From positions 62,642 to 78,260 of the forward strand of contig QKYT01000163.1 in the NCBI GenBank assembly GCA_003550305.1: DNA of 15,619 bases, written 5' to 3'. The notes under the pieces were generated by a model that worked only from the letters and a program-made list of their open reading frames with translations, ran no database searches and was not told where the DNA came from. The position numbers and the translations under genes were made by a program. The DNA is from Glomus cerebriforme. Lineage: Eukaryota; Glomeromycota; Glomeromycetes; Glomerales; Glomeraceae. Below, in pieces: positions 10,093-15,619 of this stretch; position 1 is the stretch's first letter, and each line of letters begins with the position of its first letter.

Positions 10093-10182
10093 CGATCAAT
10101 TTTAATCGAGTCCAACATATGGCGCTTGATCATTGACTCAAACCAATCAATGACCAAGCGATTGGCTCGATAAAATTAATCG
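10093..10182. repeat. Imperfect foldback (inverted repeat), about 40-bp arms and 10-bp loop
   Basis: The left arm (10093-10136) runs from CGATCAATTTTAATCGAG to CGCTTGATCATTGA. The right arm (10147-10182) is its inverse, with CGATTAATTTT-ATCGAG-CCAA and CGCTTGGTCATTGA when inverted. The arms differ by a few substitutions and an approximately 7-bp gap. It may be an old small foldback transposon. No clear target duplication was found at the ends, so it could equally be a recombination product or a hairpin in a transcript. Confidence 0.7.
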
Positions 10183-10834
10183 ATACGTTTGCAAGCGACT
10201 TTTATTTTTTCTTATAAAAAGGAAATTGACTTTCTGAAATTAAGTTATTGATAATAACCAAATATCTACAAAGTTATCTTCACGCAAATAAACCATGAGA
10301 ATTTTATTTTCGTGTTAGTTTAATTGGCTACGCTTTCTATAGCTAATGCAATTCCGCATCATCTTGATAAAAGAACTATCACCTTTCAGCTATACTCTCA
10401 TCACTTTCTCCTGACGACACTTATACTGTTTCCGGAAACCTAAAGGAGATATGGCTGGATTGATGATGATGATGATATTATAAAACCATCCTTATTGAGG
10501 GTTTTTATACAACTGGAGGGCTTATGTGTCTAATTGTTTTTGCTTAAAAATTTTTAAAGAAAGAGTAACGTTTTAAGTAAACGTTCAGTAACCATAAATT
10601 ATAATGATATGACTATGATTGCACACTTTAATATTTGAATAAAGTTGCAATATGTTCGATCTTTTTTATCTTGTATATGTCAGACATTTTCTTAAAGTTT
10701 GATATTGATATTCAGATTTGAAATAAAATTCTGGTAGGTTGTACTGAATATTATTTTTACGTTGTAAAAAATATAAACTTTATTAACTTCATTTAATAGA
10801 TAAAGTACTGATTAATTACAACATAAAAAAAAAA
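10183..10834. other. Intergenic spacer downstream of gene C
   Basis: Contains a perfect 12-bp palindrome, GTTTCCGGAAAC (10428-10439), and a short GAT repeat near 10461-10475. The end adjoining gene C (about 10760-10834) is its 3' flank. No gene or RNA was recognised. Confidence 0.5.
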
Positions 10835-12600
10835 TTAAATTTCCAATCCTTCTAACTTCTCGGTAATATCTACAGAAATTTCAACAAAATAATAATTAGA
10901 CATAATACAATTTCATAAATATATTATTTAAATAGCCTTACCATCATTAGGAGGTATATTAAAATCATAAGGTTTACTATGAAATACTGTAAATTTAAAA
11001 GAGTTTAATTGTTTATATTTATTTTATATTTATTTTTAAATAAATTACCTTCTTGTTCTTCTATTAAAAAGAAAAATTCATAAAATTTATTAATTAATTT
11101 AATTATAAAAAGATGTATAAATTATATAAATTTTAAATCTTAATATTTTACCTTCAGTTGCATTTTTTGGCTCTGGTAAATTTCCAAATTGATAAAGCTT
11201 ACTGGTTGAATAATTGATTAATAATGAATTTTGTTTTGGGGAATTATTATCATATTCATATTCTAAAGTATTACTGGATTCAATTGCATTATCATCATTG
11301 TAAGAATCTTTCCATAATTTTTCGATTTCATGAAAAAGAGTCTTTATATCAGGTCTATTTAATGGATTAGCATCACAACACTGTTTAATTAATTTTTTAT
11401 ATTCTAATGGAGTACCTGGTATGATTTTTGGTCTCATCCCACCAACCATTTTCATTGCAAAGTCATAATCATATCTGTAATTAAAAAAAGGAGGTTTTCC
11501 TGATGAGATTTCCCACATAAGCATACCAATACTATAAATATCAGATGCAAATGTAGACTCTTTCCCAACTATAACTTCAGGTGCAATGTAAGGAAGATTT
11601 CCATATATACTTTTTAATGGTTTATCAGCAGGTCCACAAAATCCCAAATCACTTATATACCAATTATTATTACTTTGTAAGTATAAGATATTTCCAGAAT
11701 GCAAATCTCGGTGAATCGCGTTACCTTTATGAATTCTATAAAGTGCTAATATTATGTCATAAGCTATTTTTATCCTTTCTTTCCATGTAAGTCGACGTTG
11801 CTGTAAATATTTCCTTAAATCTATATCCATTAAACGCATTACAAGAATATAATCTCCATTAGATGGATCTTGAGTTAAACCGTAACATTTGACAATTGCC
11901 CCATATTTGTTACTTATGGTTAAATGTGATTTTGCCTAAAAAATATAACTTAATTGTCGTTAATTTTTTTTTTCTTTTGAATAATTTCAATTAAATTAAT
12001 ATTTACCTCTTCAAACCAACTCCTATTAGCACTTTTAACATTTTCCAATTTTTTAAGTATTACTTTTTGCGTTCCTAATCTTTTTAATTGTTTCTCTTTA
12101 GAATTCCATTCGATATATTGTCCATAAATCCAATTTGCCGAATAAATTTCGGAACATCCACCTTTAGTTACATATTTAACATCTTGTAAATTATCGTATA
12201 ATAACCATTCGATTATTTTTTCTGGACCGAATGATTCCATTTGACATTGTTGTATTAAATTATCAATATCGTTATTCCCAGATGACCAATTTGAAAAATT
12301 ATTTTTTAAATAAGTTCGAATACAAAGTTCACAATATGATGTAGCAAAACATTCTAAAAAACAATTTTCACATAATCTTTTTTTTCCTTCATTATAAAGA
12401 ATTTTTTGATAATCATAATCTTTTGTTATCTTTTTTATCGCTTCCATTTTTTCATCTATCGTAAGAGATTCATCATCATCGAGAATCGTTTTTCTTCTAA
12501 ATTCATATTGTTTGTCCAAGTCGTTGTAAATATTAATATCTGTTAACGCATCAGCTCTAGCAATTGCGGCAACAACTAATTCTTGTCTAATAGTAGTCAT
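10835..12600 (-). CDS. Gene C: Cys-cluster protein kinase, paralogue of gene B (5 exons, 489 aa)
   Basis: Minus-strand exons 12600-12007, 11935-11152, 11060-11049 (12 nt), 10986-10942 and 10869-10835 join in frame to a TAA stop; introns are 71, 91, 62 and 72 bp. The layout matches gene B exon for exon with the same phases. The Cys cluster is CENC-x3-C-x5-CELC (C77, C80, C84, C90, C93), likely Zn-binding. Kinase features are glycine loop GGCSEIYS, K183 (VILKK), IHRDLHSGN (HRD 273-275, N280), DLG 294-296 in place of DFG (a tolerated variant), and APE 316-318. It should be catalytically active; substrate unknown. The C-terminal tail after the kinase (NLPEPKN.., then EEQEVFHSKPYDFNIP) is conserved with B. 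It is the closest intact relative of the pseudogene at 820-1838. Its start lies only about 200 bp from the viral relic at 12801-15557, which may include part of its promoter. Confidence 0.95.
11049..11060 (-). other. 12-nt micro-exon of gene C
   Basis: AAGAACAAGAAG on the coding strand, flanked by an ATAG acceptor and a GTAATT donor, phase 1 on both sides. It is the counterpart of 6937-6948 in gene B; without it the terminal exons do not keep the shared EEQ..FHS protein alignment. Confidence 0.87.
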
Positions 12601-12800
12601 GATAAAAAAAAAAAAATTCTTTATAAAAAATTGAAAGAAAAAAAAATTTTTTTTTTTGAACGTTTACCAAAAAAAGGAAAGATTATTAAAGTTTGTGTTT
12701 ACCTCTTGTTAATTGTAACATGAGATTTACGCCCTATCTACTACTCATTTGTGAGATTTAGATCGTCATTACATAATCCTCTTTTTGATTCTGTGCCTTA
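12601..12800 (-). promoter_or_regulatory. Upstream region of gene C
   Basis: The first 60 bp before the start codon are long A and T runs, similar in style to the flank of gene B. The DNA then becomes more balanced and may still hold eroded viral-relic sequence: a coding-like minus-strand frame near 12825-12770 contains RQLLIRHRIKK. No clear TATA element was identified. Confidence 0.35.
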
Positions 12801-12908
12801 TTAATAATTGACGATTATTTCCATTTGAGAATAATGGTCTATATCTAAGAAAATCTGGACTTTATTATTATTTTCTAAATTTATAGAGTGCAACATTAAA
12901 TTAATGAA
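12801..12908 (-). pseudogene. Candidate RdRp motif A fragment of the L-like relic
   Basis: A 35-codon open frame contains VQIFLDIDHYSQ. The D-x-D followed by a Ser resembles the motif A core, and it lies about 94 codons after the HSMS block, slightly longer than usual. It is in a different frame from 13052-13507, so at least one indel separates them. Confidence 0.4.
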
Positions 12909-13051
12909 TTAGACAAAATAACTTGCTTAGTATACATGATTAAATGTTTGCTATAATCGCAACTATTTTATTTGTTTTTCTAGTTTTATTAATCATAGAC
13001 TATTAATTTATGGAAAATTTTAAATAGTTGCTATCCAAAAACTATTCTCTA

Positions 13052-13507
13052 TTACTTGAAATTGTCATTCAATTCCTGTAATCTGTCTATGGTAATTGCC
13101 ATATACTCAATACCATCAGTTGACATAGAATGATTTTTGATTAAAAAGGGCATTAATCTGTAAGTTTTTAACGTGTTTTGTGATTCACTGAACTTATAAC
13201 CTAATTGAAAATTAAGTATGAAATCAAGTTGCGCAACTGTGATCTCATGATGGGGTCAGAGCGTATATTTGATGCTTCTTATTATAGATATCTTGGCTGG
13301 TTACTCAAAGATAGATCTTATTAGGATACATCGGACTTGAGGAACTCAAGGCAGTGCTTTTCGGGATAATATAGGCAGGTAAGTTAGTTATTTTCGTTTA
13401 ATTCTCTTCAGGTTTTCTTACATAGATTTAGTATACATACCATAGTAAATCCCTTTTCGAAAAAAAGTTGCAGGCCAACTATCGTGTTCTTCATTACTGG
13501 TTAATCT
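13052..13507 (-). pseudogene. Best-preserved block of the L-like relic (region before RdRp motif A)
   Basis: A single minus-strand frame of 152 codons carries five internal stops but is otherwise continuous and protein-like. It contains DSWPATFFRKG (about 13483-13451), LSRKALP (about 13370-13350), then a 75-residue stop-free stretch including FILNFQLGYKFSES, LMPFLIKNHSMS and MAITIDRLQELN. The arrangement F-x-L-x-F, then F-x-x-S-E/T-x-x, then P-x-x-x-x-x-x-S-M-S/T resembles the conserved segment that precedes motif A in mononegavirus L proteins. Confidence 0.5.
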
Positions 13508-15601
13508 TTAACTGTAATACCGGTCACTTACAGTTTAGATTTAGCAAGTTATGAATTTCGTAGTCGTTGATCGTTTCATTATATCTCATTTCGCTATATC
13601 ACGTTTCATGGACTTTCTGGTAAAGGCGCCTTACTAGAAAGTTAATACTGCAGTATATTTCTAACGTGGTAAAAAATACCAGTTTTTGTGTTTATAGTAT
13701 TACCACTTAAAAATATTTTTTTTTACCATGTAACAACATAAACTGTTATCATTTGATTTATTAATGAGAAAGTTCGATCTGTTAACAATATTAGACGTAA
13801 AATAATTTTTGTTATTGATGAATACATAGTGATATACAAATTGACTAGATAAAATAAATATGAAATAGCATCCATACTTTTCATGTTAAATACAATATTG
13901 GACCTCTTATGAATATTCAAGGATGTGGTTAATATTATCTGTCGTAAATAACATCCAAATACCCAATCGTAATTATCGTATGAATATACATGGTCTATAC
14001 TTTTCAAATAATTTACCCAGTATCTTACCTTATTATTTTAGTTTATAGACCACTATATACTCGTGGTTATTTGGAGTTTTCTATCGTTAGTCATTTTTCA
14101 TTCTAAAAAATACGAAAAGATATCAATATATGAATTATTGAAACGTTTGATATCATCAAATATGTTCTTGTTCTAGTGATTATGTAATGACAAAGTCAAG
14201 TCAGATCATCTATCACTATACAAATTCGTTGATATCTTACTCGCTAATAAATTTTTTACTAAACCATTGCGAAAACAAATTACAGTATGTATTAGTATTG
14301 TCTTATTTGCGTACCTTACTTGGCCATTTATTATATCTAATCAAGAATTATTCGTTATATACTACGATAACAAAGTTATTCTATATAAGTGTTAGTTGTT
14401 TCCTATTGTCATGAATCATTCTTCGTGTACGCCATTAACTTGAGGAATAATTACCTCGTAAATAAATTGGAAGTATTCATGTGTATATTTTAAAAGAGAA
14501 GAGTCATGGTTCCAACAAATAATATAAAACTTTATTAGAACATCTGGTAGCATTGTTTCGTTAGTTAAAAATCCTTGAATTGTACTCTCCTCTTTCTTAC
14601 ATATGATTGTTGAATAATACTAATGATCATAGTTGTAATCTTCCCAATTATTATTCTATATGATTCACCAAATTAATATTCATGCTAACTAAATAAGTTA
14701 TTCTTCGAGTATTGTATAAAGCGTAATGGAGATCCAATTGGTAAATTAATTATGTCCTTGGTCTAATCTCTTTTCAAAGATACAGTAGTTATTGTAAACC
14801 AATATTGCTATATTACGATTAAGAGTATCAATCAAAATATTCTTTGGTTGGATTGTAATACAAAAAAATATAACTGAATGATTGTTTGTGTTCGAAAGTA
14901 TTATAATCAAATGTATTAAACATGCTATCATTTTTTTTAGAAAAGTCTGGACCATAAAAGAATTAGCATTTTTACTATGATGTATTATTAGTTGCAATAC
15001 GTTTTTCAATACAAGAATATTTTCCTCTTTGTTGATTAGGAAATTGTGTTTTTCATGTACGGTTACGTTGTTTTGAGAAGCAAGTCGTTCAATTAACTTT
15101 ATTTGTTTTCAGTCTCAATAAAATTGTTGCATAAGGCAACATTCCGAGTGTAACTAATAAAATTGGCAATTGGTATTGTCTAACATATAAACTATTGTCA
15201 TTATCATCACGTGAATATAACAGAAAAAATAGTACAAAAATAAAAATTTTAGATAACAATGCGATAGAAAATGTGCAAATTGATAACTAAAATTAACTCA
15301 TGGTTTTCCATTTTAACGAAATCGCAAGTTAATCGTTTGAGTTACGCTCTTTCCAAAGAATCGTTGTTTCACAACAGGTATATATACTTAATTTGGTTAA
15401 TAATTCTTTATCGGGACGAATTTCACATATACCAATTAGATCAATGATACTTTTGTCAATTCCTAAGTCCGTTCTATGTCAAAAGTCCGTTGTCTTCAGC
15501 AGGTTAGGTAAGCAGATCAGCAAATTTTGTCTTCAATTCCGAAGTTCCAGACTGAATCTAAAAAAAAAGTTGAACGTTAGTAAACGTACTGTATTTCAAA
15601 T

Positions 15602-15619
15602 AATATATATATATATATA
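15602..15619. repeat. (AT)n microsatellite at the right window edge
   Basis: An alternating TA run reaches the last base, so its full length is unknown. Confidence 0.9.

Larger units (their letters stand above)
12801..15557 (-). pseudogene. Decayed endogenous viral element: N-terminal half of a mononegavirus-type L polymerase (probable)
   Basis: A chain of minus-strand coding-like fragments in changing frames: 15478-15329, 15286-15089, 15108-14746, 14756-14685, 14672-14565, 14619-14416, 14425-14216 (with stops), 14172-13723 (three stops), 13679-13524, 13507-13052 (five stops) and 12908-12801. Homopolymer runs are far rarer here than in the adjacent spacers. Short landmarks occur in the order and spacing expected for the large polymerase of non-segmented negative-strand RNA viruses: a possible FGCY..R block near 13920, a Trp-Pro block near 13477, SRKAL near 13360, a conserved block ending in HSMS near 13126, and LDID near 12850 as candidate RdRp motif A. 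No fragment shows the later polymerase motifs, so the copy stops around motif A; the N-terminal end may continue past the window. It cannot make a protein. The alternative is a decayed cellular gene or transposon of unknown family. The viral call rests on motif reading only. Confidence 0.55.

Noticed and set aside
9946..10173. 75-codon plus-strand frame
   Set aside because: Half of it is the translated foldback at 10093-10182; no motif and no splice support.
14187..14414. 75-codon plus-strand frame
   Set aside because: Antisense to relic fragment 14425-14216, whose minus-strand reading is much more protein-like.
1..15619. tRNA, rRNA and CRISPR search by eye
   Set aside because: Sequences such as GTTCGAATA near 3507 resemble a T-loop but lack a matching acceptor stem and anticodon arm; no rRNA signature or spaced direct repeats were found.

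Overview
The window looks like nuclear DNA of an arbuscular-mycorrhizal fungus of the Rhizophagus/Glomeromycota type. This is inferred from content, since no sequence search was possible. The DNA is very AT-rich, coding regions use A/T-ending codons, and introns are short (62-102 bp) with GTA(A/T)-type donors and TAG/CAG/AAG acceptors. The genes belong to the expanded protein-kinase and Sel1-repeat families typical of these fungi.

Layout, left to right: a 20-bp tandem repeat at the window edge (1-110); a decayed minus-strand kinase gene (about 820-1838) with a 247-bp inverted-repeat transposon (1470-1716) inside it, flanked by a 10-bp target duplication; a gene-poor stretch; gene A on the plus strand (3653-6031, four exons, 698 aa); gene B on the minus strand (8451-6663, five exons, about 494 aa); a spacer with a possible decayed ORF and a foldback element (10093-10182); gene C on the minus strand (12600-10835, five exons, 489 aa), a paralogue of B; and a 2.8-kb decayed coding region on the minus strand (12801-15557).

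Gene A joins an N-terminal helical bundle resembling the MLKL/HeLo-type cell-death domain, a kinase domain whose DFG and HRD motifs are altered (NFT and HHD), and C-terminal Sel1 repeats. It is best read as a pseudokinase scaffold or cell-death/signalling protein. Genes B and C keep the full catalytic set (K, HRD, N, D-x-G, APE) behind an N-terminal Cys cluster. They share the same exon plan, including a 12-nt micro-exon, and are tandem-type duplicates. The pseudogene at the left is a third copy and is closest to C.

The most unexpected item is the right-hand 2.8 kb. It contains a series of coding-like fragments in shifting minus-strand frames with many stops. The order and spacing of short motifs fits the N-terminal half of a mononegavirus-type L polymerase up to RdRp motif A. 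I interpret it as an old endogenous RNA-virus copy lying directly upstream of gene C. All product calls come from reading motifs by eye.
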